DNA of 19,817 bases from SIAJ01 sp036266155 (lineage in GTDB: Bacteria; Planctomycetota; Planctomycetia; Gemmatales; Gemmataceae), in contig DATANR010000200.1 of assembly GCA_036266155.1 (NCBI GenBank), positions 1 to 19,817 of the forward strand, given 5' to 3'. Each line of letters begins with the position of its first letter. Positions within the stretch are counted from its first letter, which is position 1. Positions 1 to 7,611 of the stretch are shown one piece after another. The notes under the pieces were generated by a model, which did not search any database, was not told the DNA's origin, and saw only the letters and a program-made list of their open reading frames with translations. The position numbers and the translations under genes were made by a program.

Positions 1-2179
1 GAACGTGCAGGACGGGAACCCGCATGCCGACCGGAACGGGAACAAGGATACTTGGTCGTTCGTCCGCGGGCCGTCGCTGGGGCCGACCGGCGGGACGGCC
101 GCGCCGGGGATCCCGCCGGACTCCGTGCTCGGCCGCTGGCGCACCGCCGCCGCCGGCCCCGACGCAAAGGCGGCAGAGCAACTCGCCAAGAACGTGGAAA
201 CCCTCCTGACCGGCCCGCGGCCCGCCGAGAAAGACCCGAATCGCCCGCTGTACGATCGGCTCGTCGCCCCGGACGGTCCGCTCTTCGCCGGGCTCGACGT
301 GACGAAGCTCGCCAAGCCACGTGCGAAGGCAGAGACATTCGGCCTGCCGCGGGACCGCTTCGCCCAGGACAGCCTTGTTGTGCCGGCGGACAAGCCCATC
401 GAGATTCGATTGCCGGCAGCGCTGTTCGCTGGCCGTGAGTTCGTGGTCGACGCGAAGCTAGACGGGCCCGCGGGCGACCGTCTCGTCCGAGTCCGTGCCG
501 GCACCGCTGCGCCCGGCACCGGCACGCCGTGGGACGGCCCGGTCCTTGCCGCGGCCGACGGCGCGGCGTACCGACGCCTCGTCCACGGGCACGACGAGTT
601 TCGCAAGGTGTTCCCCCTCTTCATCTGCTTCCCGCAGGTTGTCCCCACCGATGAAGTGGTGACCCTGAAGATGTTCCACCGGGAAGACGAGCCGCTCACC
701 CGCCTGTTCCTCAACGCGGACGAAGCCCGACGGCTTGATCGGATGTGGACCGAGCACCGGTTCGTCAGCCGTCAGGCGGCGGCTGAGTACGACTACCTGC
801 CGCAGTTCATGGGGTTCACGACGCAGGACACTCCGAAGCCCCTCCAGCAGTTCTTCATCGACCGCAAGCCGCTGTTCAAGAAGCACGCCGATGAGTTCGT
901 CCAACAAGAGCAAGCGGCGATCCCGGCCCAACTCGACGCGCTCGTGGCGTTCGCCGGCCGAGCTTATCGCCGGCCGCTGACGGACAAGGAGCAAGCCGAC
1001 CTTCGGACTCTGTACCACGGACTGCGGGCAAAGGGCGTCGCCCATGACGAGGCCTTCCGCGGAGTGCTCACGCGGGTGCTCGTGGCGCCGTCGTTCCTAT
1101 TCCACGTCGAGCAAGCGCCCAAGGGCAAGGCGGCCGGGCCGGTCAACGATTGGGAACTTGCGAGCCGGCTCAGTTACTTCCTCTGGTCGACGATGCCCGA
1201 CGATGACCTGCGCAAGGAAGCCATCGCCGGACGACTCCGCGATCCGGCAGCGCTGGCGGCCCAGGTCGAACGCATGTTGAAGGACCCGCGGACGCGCAAC
1301 CTCGGCATCGAGTTCGGCACCCAGTGGATTCACGTCCGTCGCTTCGAGGATTTGAAGGAGAAGAACGAAAAGCTGTTCCCGATGTTCGACGCCAAATTGC
1401 GTCAGGCGATTTCGGAAGAGTCCGTCCTTTTCTTCCAGGACCTGTTCCAGGCGAACCGCCCTGTGTCAGCGATCCTCGACGCCGATTACACGTACGTGAA
1501 TGATCTGCTCGCCAAGCACTACGGCATTCCGAACGTCGCCGGCCCCGAATTTCGCCGTGTCGATGGCATCAAGAAGTATGGTCGTGGTGGCATCCTCGGC
1601 CTCGCGAGCGTGCAATCTAAGGAGGCCGGCGCCTCGCGGACGAGCCCGGTCCTTCGCGGCAACTGGGTCGTTGAAACGCTGCTCGGTGAAAAACTGCCGA
1701 AGCCGCCCGCCAATGTGCCGCAGCTTCCCGAGTCCGAGACCGGCAACGACGGCCTGACCATGCGGCAACTGGTCGAGAAGCACACGCGAATTGAATCGTG
1801 CCAGGCCTGCCACGTACGCATCGACCCGTTCGGCTTCGCCTTCGAGAAATACGACCCGATCGGACGCCTCCGCGACAAGGACTCCGGCGGCCTGCCGGTC
1901 GACGCGAAAGCGAAACTCAGAGACGGCGCCGAGTTCGACGGCATCGATGGCCTGCGGAATTATCTGCTCACCAAGAAGAAGGACGTGATCGTCCGGCTAT
2001 TCTGCAAGCGCTTGTTGGGTTATGCTCTCGGAAGAGCAGTGACGCTGTCGGACACGACGCTTGTTGACGAAATGGTCGCCGAGCTGAACAAGAACGAAGG
2101 CCACGTGCAGGCGGCGGTGATGACAATCGTAGGGAGCCCGCAGTTTCGGATGATTCGGGGTTCGGAACAAGAGAACTAA
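1..2179 (+). CDS. DUF1592/DUF1588/DUF1585 planctomycete cytochrome-like protein (5' partial)
   Basis: The frame is open to the left edge, and a GTG at 5 is only the first start-like codon, so the gene probably begins upstream. Residue numbers count from that GTG. The order matches the large planctomycete/verrucomicrobial family that ends in DUF1595-DUF1592-DUF1588-DUF1585. A DUF1595-like block starts near residue 313 (AFAGRAYRRPLTDKEQADL). DUF1592 runs about 380-510 (ELASRLSYFLWSTMPDDDL). DUF1588 runs about 517-628 and holds a CxxCH site, CQACH at 599-603, followed by RIDPFGFAFE. DUF1585 covers about 650-715. The CxxCH suggests covalent haem c, but no reaction has been assigned to the family. 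The N-terminal cytochrome and DUF1587 parts usual in full-length members would lie outside the window. A DUF1552 gene follows 99 bases downstream, the usual pairing for this family. Family assignment is strong; function is unknown. Confidence 0.9.
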   Translation, partial: NVQDGNPHADRNGNKDTWSFVRGPSLGPTGGTAAPGIPPDSVLGRWRTAAAGPDAKAAEQLAKNVETLLTGPRPAEKDPNRPLYDRLVAPDGPLFAGLDVTKLAKPRAKAETFGLPRDRFAQDSLVVPADKPIEIRLPAALFAGREFVVDAKLDGPAGDRLVRVRAGTAAPGTGTPWDGPVLAAADGAAYRRLVHGHDEFRKVFPLFICFPQVVPTDEVVTLKMFHREDEPLTRLFLNADEARRLDRMWTEHRFVSRQAAAEYDYLPQFMGFTTQDTPKPLQQFFIDRKPLFKKHADEFVQQEQAAIPAQLDALVAFAGRAYRRPLTDKEQADLRTLYHGLRAKGVAHDEAFRGVLTRVLVAPSFLFHVEQAPKGKAAGPVNDWELASRLSYFLWSTMPDDDLRKEAIAGRLRDPAALAAQVERMLKDPRTRNLGIEFGTQWIHVRRFEDLKEKNEKLFPMFDAKLRQAISEESVLFFQDLFQANRPVSAILDADYTYVNDLLAKHYGIPNVAGPEFRRVDGIKKYGRGGILGLASVQSKEAGASRTSPVLRGNWVVETLLGEKLPKPPANVPQLPESETGNDGLTMRQLVEKHTRIESCQACHVRIDPFGFAFEKYDPIGRLRDKDSGGLPVDAKAKLRDGAEFDGIDGLRNYLLTKKKDVIVRLFCKRLLGYALGRAVTLSDTTLVDEMVAELNKNEGHVQAAVMTIVGSPQFRMIRGSEQEN

Positions 2180-2254
2180 CCACAGAGACACAGAGGCACA
2201 GAGAAGATAATTAGAATTGTCTTCTGTTCGCTCTGTGCCTCTGTGCCTCTGTGG
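2180..2254. repeat. 24-base imperfect inverted repeat between the DUF1592 and DUF1552 genes
   Basis: The left arm 2180-2203 begins right after the TAA stop (CCACAGAGACACAGAGG...). The right arm 2231-2254 is its reverse complement with one mismatch. The 27-base centre contains a second hairpin: AGAAGATAATT and AATTGTCTTCT can pair with one G-U wobble around a 2-base loop. In RNA the whole unit could form one long stem with a bulge. It is AT-richer than the surrounding genes. The repeat type resembles 'cacagaggcacagag' elements I recall from other bacterial genomes. A role in attenuating or stabilising the DUF1592-DUF1552 transcript is inference only. Confidence 0.85.
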
Positions 2255-2278
2255 TGAAAATGACCTGAGGAATCTAAC

Positions 2279-3577
2279 ATGCACCATCCCCTTTCCCGAC
2301 GCACCTTCCTTCGCGGCCTCGGCGTCACCGTTGCGCTGCCGTGGCTCGAGTCCGTTCCCGTTTGGGGCGACGTGGTTGCCAAGGGCAAAGCCAGCGAGCC
2401 GCCGGTGCGGTTTGCGTGCTTGTTCTCCGGCAACGGCTTCCACTCCAAGGAATGGTGGGCCAAGGGCGAAGGGGCCGGCATGGAGTTGGGCAAGGTGCTC
2501 GAGCCCTTGCACCCCGTGCGCGAGAAGCTCACGTTCATCCGCGGGCTCTATAACGCCGAGGCCCTGATTGGCGGCATCCATAGTTGCCAGACGGGCAACC
2601 TGCTCACCGGGGCGCATCTGGCGCCGGCGGGCGAGATCAAGTCGGGGATCAGTTGCGATCAGGTCGTGGCCGAGCGCTTAAAGGACCAGACCAAGGTGCC
2701 GAGCCTGGTGCTGGGCTGCGAGCCGTCGATCGCGGCGATCCACAAGAACTATTCGATGATCTACAGCTCCCACATCTCGTGGTCGTCGGCCACCACGCCG
2801 ACGCCGCTGGAGTTGTATCCCGCTCTCGCCTTCGACCGCCTCTTCCGTGACGACGTCGGCAAGGCGGACAAGAGCGTGCTCGATGCCGTCCTTGAAGACA
2901 CCAAGGGCCTGCGTGGCAACGTCAGCAAGTCCGACCAGCGCCGGCTCGACGAATACTTGTCGAGCGTCCGCGAAGTCGAATCGCGCATCGACCGGGCCGG
3001 CAAGGATCAGCGACTGCAAGGCTGGCGGCCGACTCTGGAAAAGCCAAACACGCCGCGGCCGGTCGACGGCATCCCGCAGGACATCGACCAGCACATGCGG
3101 CTCATGTGCGACATCCTCGTGCTCGCCTTCCAGACCGACACGACGCGCGTCTGCACGTTGAAGTTGAACAACGACCACTCGTCGCTGCGCTTCCCGCACC
3201 TGAAGGTGGACTACATGATCCACCACCTGCTCAGCCACACCGACGGGGCCGACTGGCTCAAAGTGAATCAGTTCTTCGTCGAGCAACTTGGCTACATCGC
3301 GAAGAAGCTCGACGCCGTGAAAGAAGGCGACCGTTCGCTGCTCGACAACTCGATGATCCTTTACATGTCGAGCATGATGACCGGCAACCACAATAACGAC
3401 CAACTCCCGGTCGTGATGCTCGGCCGCGGCGGCGGGCAGATCAAGAGCGGCCGTGTGCTCGATTACTCGGGCAAGCCCAACCGCAAGATGTGCAGCTTGT
3501 ACTTGTCGCTGATGGACAAGGCAGGCGTGTCGCTGAAGGAGTTCGGCGACGCGAAGGAGCAGCTGGGGGAGATTTGA
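2279..3577 (+). CDS. DUF1552 family protein with Tat signal
   Basis: This 432-residue exported protein of unknown biochemical role belongs to the DUF1552 family. The N-terminus carries a twin-arginine signal, SRRTFLRGLG at residues 6-15, followed by a short hydrophobic stretch (VTVALPWLES). This suggests folded export across the cytoplasmic membrane. Family-like segments include CLFSGNGFHSKEWW near residue 45, FIRGLYNAEA near 87, and the C-terminal run MILYMSSMMTGNHNNDQLPVVMLG. The length is typical. The ATG at 2279 is preceded by GAGG at 2267-2270, eight bases upstream. It follows the DUF1592-family gene on the same strand, a pairing that recurs across Planctomycetes and suggests the two products act together, possibly as a secreted redox pair. 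That functional link is inference. No truncation or frameshift is visible. Confidence 0.93.
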   Translation: MHHPLSRRTFLRGLGVTVALPWLESVPVWGDVVAKGKASEPPVRFACLFSGNGFHSKEWWAKGEGAGMELGKVLEPLHPVREKLTFIRGLYNAEALIGGIHSCQTGNLLTGAHLAPAGEIKSGISCDQVVAERLKDQTKVPSLVLGCEPSIAAIHKNYSMIYSSHISWSSATTPTPLELYPALAFDRLFRDDVGKADKSVLDAVLEDTKGLRGNVSKSDQRRLDEYLSSVREVESRIDRAGKDQRLQGWRPTLEKPNTPRPVDGIPQDIDQHMRLMCDILVLAFQTDTTRVCTLKLNNDHSSLRFPHLKVDYMIHHLLSHTDGADWLKVNQFFVEQLGYIAKKLDAVKEGDRSLLDNSMILYMSSMMTGNHNNDQLPVVMLGRGGGQIKSGRVLDYSGKPNRKMCSLYLSLMDKAGVSLKEFGDAKEQLGEI

Positions 3578-3583
3578 TTGTCT

Positions 3584-3625
3584 GGTTCCCCCTCTCCGCT
3601 TCGGAGAGGGGGTTAGGGGGAGAGG
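3584..3625. repeat. Left palindromic arm of the DUF559 element
   Basis: The arm reads GGTT, then a hairpin with an 11-base-pair stem (CCCCCTCTCCG/CGGAGAGGGGG), then TTA, then GGGGGAGAGG. The last block doubles as a purine-rich Shine-Dalgarno sequence six bases before the ATG at 3632. The same order of blocks, GGTT-hairpin-TTA-GGGGGAGGGG, occurs at 15948-15989. Confidence 0.88.
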
Positions 3626-3631
3626 TTTAGC

Positions 3632-4054
3632 ATGCCCAACCCAGTCCCAAACATAATCGTTGGCCAACCCGTGACCGAGGTAAAGTTGGCTCGCGCCAAG
3701 GAACTCCGGCGTGACATGACACCCGCCGAGCGCCGGGTGTGGGAACGCCTTCGGGCCAACCGCTTGGACGGTTTGCGATTCCGCCGCCAACAGGTAATTG
3801 ACGGGTTCATCGCCGACTTTTATTGCCACTCGACCGCGCTTGTGGTTGAGATCGATGGTTCGGTTCACGAGGGCCGAGAGGCCTACGACGCCGGCCGCGA
3901 CCAAATCTTCCGGCAACGCGGCTTCCTGGTTTTGCGGTTCACGAATGCGGAAGTGGAAGCTGATTTGGACGGAGTGATTGGTCGCATCGCCGCGGAATGC
4001 CGGCGCGACCTCTCCCCCCCGGCCCCCCTCTCCGAAGCGGAGAGGGGGGAGTAA
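3632..4054 (+). CDS. DUF559 (VSR/PD-(D/E)XK-like) endonuclease domain protein
   Basis: The product is a 140-residue DUF559 protein, a group related to very-short-patch-repair and restriction-type PD-(D/E)XK nucleases. The family signature is clear: AKELRRDMTPAERRVWERLR (residues 22-41), GLRFRRQQVIDGFIADFYC (47-65), then LVVEIDGSVHEGREAYDAGR (70-89) and FLVLRFTNAEV. D62, E73 and D75 are the candidate metal-binding residues, and H79 and R89 are also family-typical. No target or reaction is proven for stand-alone members. The gene lies wholly within a pair of palindromic arms. Its Shine-Dalgarno GGGGGAGAGG is in the left arm, and residues 127-140 (LSPPAPLSEAERGE) are translated from the right arm. 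That tail probably is not part of the nuclease fold. Identification is strong; a role in moving or maintaining the flanking repeats is a hypothesis. Confidence 0.88.
   Translation: MPNPVPNIIVGQPVTEVKLARAKELRRDMTPAERRVWERLRANRLDGLRFRRQQVIDGFIADFYCHSTALVVEIDGSVHEGREAYDAGRDQIFRQRGFLVLRFTNAEVEADLDGVIGRIAAECRRDLSPPAPLSEAERGE
4009..4051. repeat. Right palindromic arm of the DUF559 element
   Basis: The reverse complement reads CTCCCCCCTCTCCG, loop CTT, CGGAGAGGGGGG, CC, GGGGGGGAGAGG. It matches the left arm except that the TTA spacer is replaced by CC and some G runs are one base longer. The TAA stop of the DUF559 gene (4052-4054) directly follows, so the arm is coding in that frame. Confidence 0.88.
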
Positions 4055-4074
4055 GACAAAGCCAGGAAATTCCC

Positions 4075-4848
4075 ATGCTCCCCGGCCTCAAACTCTTCGA
4101 CCTCACCGGCCGCGTCGCCCTCATCACCGGCGGCTCAAAGGGCCTCGGTCTCGCGATGGCCCAAGGCCTCGCGTCGGCCGGCGCCGACGTCGTGCTCGTG
4201 AGTCGGCACGAGGACCAAGCCAAGTCAGCCGCCGACGAGATCGCCAAGGCCTATTGCCGCAAAGCCATCGGCCTGAAGGCGGACGTCGGCAACCAGGCCG
4301 AGATCGAGGCCGTGGTCGCTCGTGTGCTGGCCGACCTGGGGCGCATCGACATCCTCATCAACAACGCCGGCATCAACATTCGTGGGCCGATCGACGGGTT
4401 GACGCTGGAGCAGTTCCGCGAGGTCCAGCGCGTCAATGTCGAAGGCGTCTGGATCGCGAGTCGGGCGGTCGTGCGGCACATGAAGGAGCGGAAGAGCGGG
4501 CGGATCATCAACTTGGCCAGCACGCTCGGCATCGTCGGCCTGGCCGACCGGACGCCGTACACGTCGAGCAAGGGGGCCGTCGTGCAAATGACCCGCGGCC
4601 TGGCCCTGGAACTGGCCCCGTTCAACATCACGGTGAACGCCATCTGCCCCGGCCCCTTCCTGACCGAAATGAACATCCCGGTAAAGGACGACCCCAAGTT
4701 CAAGGAATCGATCCTCGGCGCCGTGGCCCTCGGCCGCTGGGGCGAGTTGCACGAAATTCAGGGCGCCGCGATGTACCTCGCCAGCGATGCCGGCAGCTTC
4801 ACGACTGGGAGCTTGGTGACGGTCGATGGGGGGTGGACGGCACGGTGA
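4075..4848 (+). CDS. Short-chain dehydrogenase/reductase (classical SDR)
   Basis: A cytosolic NAD(P)-dependent oxidoreductase of the classical SDR family, 257 residues and of standard length. The Rossmann glycine motif TGGSKGLG is at residues 18-25, the structural NNAG follows DILINNAGINI, the catalytic Ser lies in IINLAST, the YxxxK pair is YTSSK, and the ending SLVTVDGGWTAR is the usual C-terminus. The pattern resembles gluconate 5-dehydrogenase and 3-oxoacyl-ACP-reductase-like enzymes, but the substrate cannot be read from sequence. I chose the ATG at 4075 because it has AGGA eight to eleven bases upstream and gives the typical MLPGLKLFDLTGRVALITGG start. An upstream ATG at 3997 would add 26 Pro/Arg-rich residues translated out of the adjacent repeat arm. 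A 29-base perfect inverted repeat follows the gene. Confidence 0.93.
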   Translation: MLPGLKLFDLTGRVALITGGSKGLGLAMAQGLASAGADVVLVSRHEDQAKSAADEIAKAYCRKAIGLKADVGNQAEIEAVVARVLADLGRIDILINNAGINIRGPIDGLTLEQFREVQRVNVEGVWIASRAVVRHMKERKSGRIINLASTLGIVGLADRTPYTSSKGAVVQMTRGLALELAPFNITVNAICPGPFLTEMNIPVKDDPKFKESILGAVALGRWGELHEIQGAAMYLASDAGSFTTGSLVTVDGGWTAR

Positions 4849-4874
4849 CTTGGTGTTGGGGAAGGAATAGCACC

Positions 4875-4951
4875 GGCGAGCGGAGCCGCGTAAGCGGCCC
4901 GATGATGTCTTCGCGTCACATTATCGGGCCGCTTACGCGGCTCCGCTCGCC
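4875..4951. repeat. 29-base perfect inverted repeat in the SDR-phosphatase gap
   Basis: Arms 4875-4903 (GGCGAGCGGAGCCGCGTAAG...) and 4923-4951 are exact reverse complements. Pairing extends a few bases inward past one mismatch, leaving a loop of about 19 bases centred on TGTCTTCGCGTCACA. It occupies much of the 152-base gap between the dehydrogenase stop and the next start. It could fold as a strong RNA hairpin and end transcription, although no T-tract follows. The form suggests a dispersed palindromic repeat rather than a plain terminator. Confidence 0.9.
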
Positions 4952-5000
4952 TTGGCGTTGCTACACTGTCCCCAACTCCGCACACCGCGCTTTTCACCCA

Positions 5001-7577
5001 ATGCGACACACAATCTTCATCTTGACGTTCGTCCCGTTGATCGCCAGCGCCGACGAGCGCGACCAACTCAAGGTTGGCTTGCAACCCGATGGGCGAATCG
5101 TTGTGCCCACAAATCAGATCCTGCAACCCGCGGGCAAGCAAGTCACCTTTCCCGGCCGGCCTGTCGACTTACTGCTCATCGACGATGGCAAAACGCTCGT
5201 TGCCAAGAACATGAAGAACCTCGTCTTCATCGACGCGGCCACCGGCGACATCAAGCAGACGCTCGCGTTGCCGGCGACGAAGGGATTGGCCGGCGCTTTC
5301 AGTGCCGTGGGATTGATCGCGGCCGGCGACCGGATTCTCGCAAGTGATTCACAGGGGCATGTCCGCATCGCTCAGAAGAAGGGCGATTCGTTCGGCTGGG
5401 TCGAAGCGTTTCCGCTCAAGGCACCGACCGGGATCACCGGGGTGCCGTATCCGACTGGCCTGGCGCTCCAAGGTGACAATCACGTCTGGGTTTGTGCATC
5501 GCGCGGCAACGAGATTCAGCTCATGAATCTCGACAAGGGCGAAGTCGAAGTTCGCGTGCCTGTCGGCGTCGCGCCGTACATGCCGGTTGTTGTCGGCGAG
5601 AAGGTCTACGTCTCGAACTGGGGCGGCAATCCGCCGGGCAAGGATGTTCCGAGCGCCAAGTCCTCGCAGACACCGACCGCCATTGATCCGCGGACGAGCG
5701 TCGCCAACACCGGCAGCGTGTCGGTGGTCGCCAAGACAGCCGATGGGTGGAAGCAGACGAAGACCATCGCGGTCGGTGGTCATCCGAGCGGGATGACCAC
5801 CGACCCGAAGGGCAATCTGCTGTTCGTTGCGAACGCGAACAGCGACACGGTCAGCGTCATCGACCTTGCCGCAGACGCCGTCGTCGAGACGATTGACTGC
5901 AAGCCCGAGGCAAAGCTGCCGTTCGGCACCGGATCGAATGCGGTCGCGGTCAATCCACTCGGCCGGGCGCTCTATGTCGCGAACGGTACCGGCAATTGCG
6001 TGGCGGTCATCGACGTCGATTCGCCGGCCAGCAAGGTGGTTGGCATGATCCCGACGGGCTGGTATCCGGGAGCAATCCGTGTCTCGGCCGACGGCAAGAA
6101 GTTATTCGTCGCCAACGTGAAGGGTCACGGCGCGTTGCAGCCCCGAAAGGCTGACCCGAAGCCGAAGAAGGATGCCAAGGGCGACGGCGACGACCCGGCC
6201 TCTCCGGGAGGCAAGGGGCACAACTCGCACGATCACCTGGGTTCGGTGTCGATTATCGAATTACCGGATGCGGACACATTGAAGAAATACACCGAGACCG
6301 TGAACGCGAACAATCGGCTCGGATATGCGATTGCCGGCATGGAGAAGCCGCGGTCGGGCGTTACGCCGCAAGCGGTTCCGGAGCGGCATGGCGAGCCGAG
6401 CGTGTTCGAGCATGTCATCTACGTGATCAAGGAGAACCGCACTTACGACCAGGTGTTCGGCGACATGAAGGAAGGCAATGGCTCCAAGGACCTGTGCATC
6501 TTCGGCGAGGATGTGACGCCGAACCATCACAAGCTGGCTCGTGAGTTCACGTTGCTCGACAATTTTTATTGCTCGGGCGTGCTTTCCGCCGACGGCCACT
6601 CGTGGACCAATTCCGCGTATGCCACCGACTATCTGGAGAAACAATTCGGCCAGTTCACACGCAGCTATCCCTACGAGGGCAGCGACCCGCTCGCCTTCCC
6701 GACGACCGGCTTCGTGTGGGACAACGCTCTCGCGGGCAAGAAGACCTTCCGCAACTACGGCGAGTTCGTGAAGACGACCTATGCGCCAGCCAACGCCAAG
6801 TGGACCGACCTTTATCTCGACTATGTGAACGGCACCAACAAGGTGAAAGTGACGGCGACGCCGAACATGCGGTCGCTCGACAAGTATTCGCATCCGAACT
6901 TCCCCGGCTTCCCGCTGACGACGCCGGACGTCTATCGGGCCAAGATATTTATCGATGAGTTGAACGAGTTCGAGAAGAAGGGCGCGTTCCCGCACCTCGT
7001 GTATCTCTTCCTACCATGCGACCACACCAACGGCACCCGGCCCGGTTCGCCGACGCCGCGGGCGATGGTGGCCGACAACGACCTGGCCCTGGGCATGGTC
7101 GTCGAGGCCGTCTCGAAGAGCAAATTCTGGGCAAAGACTTGCATCCTCGTCACGGAGGACGATCCGCAGAACGGCTTCGACCACGTCGATGGCCATCGCA
7201 CGGTCGGGCTCGTGATTTCACCGTATACCAAACGCAAGGCCGTCGACTCGACCAACTACAACCAGACGGGGATGGTGAAGACGATCGAACTGATCCTCGG
7301 CCTGCCGCCGATGACGCAACTCGATCTATCGGCCACGCCGATGCGCGGCTGCTTCACCGACAAGCCGGACCTGACGGCCTATAGGCTCGCGTGGAACAAG
7401 ATCCCGATCGACGAAATGAACAAGCCGACGAACGAGTTGAAGGGCAAGGCACTGGAGTACGCGAAGAAGTCGATGGAACTCGACTTCGACGAAGAGGACA
7501 AGGCCGACGAGGACACGTTGAACCGAATCCTTTGGTGGGCGATGCACGGGGATCGGCCGTATCCGGGAGACAAATAG
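5001..7577 (+). CDS. Exported bifunctional YncE-type beta-propeller / alkaline-phosphatase-family protein
   Basis: The product is 858 residues. A signal peptide (MRHTIFILTFVPLIASA) is followed by a propeller of YVTN/YncE-like blades over about residues 30-440, for example GNLLFVANANSDTVSVID, GRALYVANGTGNCVAVID and GKKLFVANVKGHG. A hydrophilic Lys/Asp/Gly-rich insert lies near 380-410. From about 469 comes an alkaline-phosphatase-superfamily phosphoesterase domain (FEHVIYVIKENRTYDQVFGD, then LLDNFYCSGVLSADGHSW, FLPCDHTNGTRPG, LVTEDDPQNGFDHVDGHR). This combination is a known fusion. The enzyme part probably cleaves a phosphoester outside the cytoplasm; the substrate is unknown. The frame stays open far upstream to 3978, but that part overlaps the SDR gene and is low-complexity Arg/Pro. 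The ATG at 5001 is chosen because of the signal peptide. No convincing Shine-Dalgarno precedes it. Confidence 0.92.
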   Translation: MRHTIFILTFVPLIASADERDQLKVGLQPDGRIVVPTNQILQPAGKQVTFPGRPVDLLLIDDGKTLVAKNMKNLVFIDAATGDIKQTLALPATKGLAGAFSAVGLIAAGDRILASDSQGHVRIAQKKGDSFGWVEAFPLKAPTGITGVPYPTGLALQGDNHVWVCASRGNEIQLMNLDKGEVEVRVPVGVAPYMPVVVGEKVYVSNWGGNPPGKDVPSAKSSQTPTAIDPRTSVANTGSVSVVAKTADGWKQTKTIAVGGHPSGMTTDPKGNLLFVANANSDTVSVIDLAADAVVETIDCKPEAKLPFGTGSNAVAVNPLGRALYVANGTGNCVAVIDVDSPASKVVGMIPTGWYPGAIRVSADGKKLFVANVKGHGALQPRKADPKPKKDAKGDGDDPASPGGKGHNSHDHLGSVSIIELPDADTLKKYTETVNANNRLGYAIAGMEKPRSGVTPQAVPERHGEPSVFEHVIYVIKENRTYDQVFGDMKEGNGSKDLCIFGEDVTPNHHKLAREFTLLDNFYCSGVLSADGHSWTNSAYATDYLEKQFGQFTRSYPYEGSDPLAFPTTGFVWDNALAGKKTFRNYGEFVKTTYAPANAKWTDLYLDYVNGTNKVKVTATPNMRSLDKYSHPNFPGFPLTTPDVYRAKIFIDELNEFEKKGAFPHLVYLFLPCDHTNGTRPGSPTPRAMVADNDLALGMVVEAVSKSKFWAKTCILVTEDDPQNGFDHVDGHRTVGLVISPYTKRKAVDSTNYNQTGMVKTIELILGLPPMTQLDLSATPMRGCFTDKPDLTAYRLAWNKIPIDEMNKPTNELKGKALEYAKKSMELDFDEEDKADEDTLNRILWWAMHGDRPYPGDK

Positions 7578-7611
7578 TTTTTCGGGCAGTTGGCATGAAC
7601 GAGAGATTGCA

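Larger units (their letters stand above)
3584..4051. mobile_element. Candidate small element: DUF559 gene enclosed by long palindromic inverted repeats
   Basis: Two arms of about 40 bases (3584-3625 and 4009-4051) are near-perfect inverted copies of each other, and each arm is itself a hairpin (CCCCCTCTCCG, loop CTT, CGGAGAGGGGG). The unit starts 7 bases after the DUF1552 stop and ends 23 bases before the start of the dehydrogenase gene, so it fills an intergenic gap. It holds a single gene, whose ribosome binding site and C-terminal codons lie in the arms. A related two-arm unit without the gene is at 15948-16049. No target-site duplication is visible. Mobility is inferred from architecture and from the second copy; no transposase is encoded. 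Confidence 0.55.

Noticed and set aside
2678..3916. A 412-codon minus-strand open frame across the DUF1552 and DUF559 genes
   Set aside because: It is antisense to two genes with clear family motifs, runs through the repeat arm, and shows no recognisable domain; it reflects GC-driven codon bias.
3570..4065. Target-site duplication flanking the DUF559 element
   Set aside because: Flanks (…GTCTGGTT on the left, TAAGACAAAG on the right) share no direct repeat, so insertion with duplication is not supported.
3997..4074. An earlier ATG for the dehydrogenase at 3997
   Set aside because: The added 26 residues (MPARPLPPGPPLRSGEGG...) are translated from the repeat arm and lack a Shine-Dalgarno; ATG 4075 gives a standard SDR N-terminus.
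3978..5000. A long open frame that extends the propeller/phosphatase protein by 341 residues upstream
   Set aside because: It overlaps the well-supported SDR gene in another frame, is Arg/Pro/Gly-rich low-complexity sequence typical of GC-rich shadow frames, and would bury the clear signal peptide at 5001.
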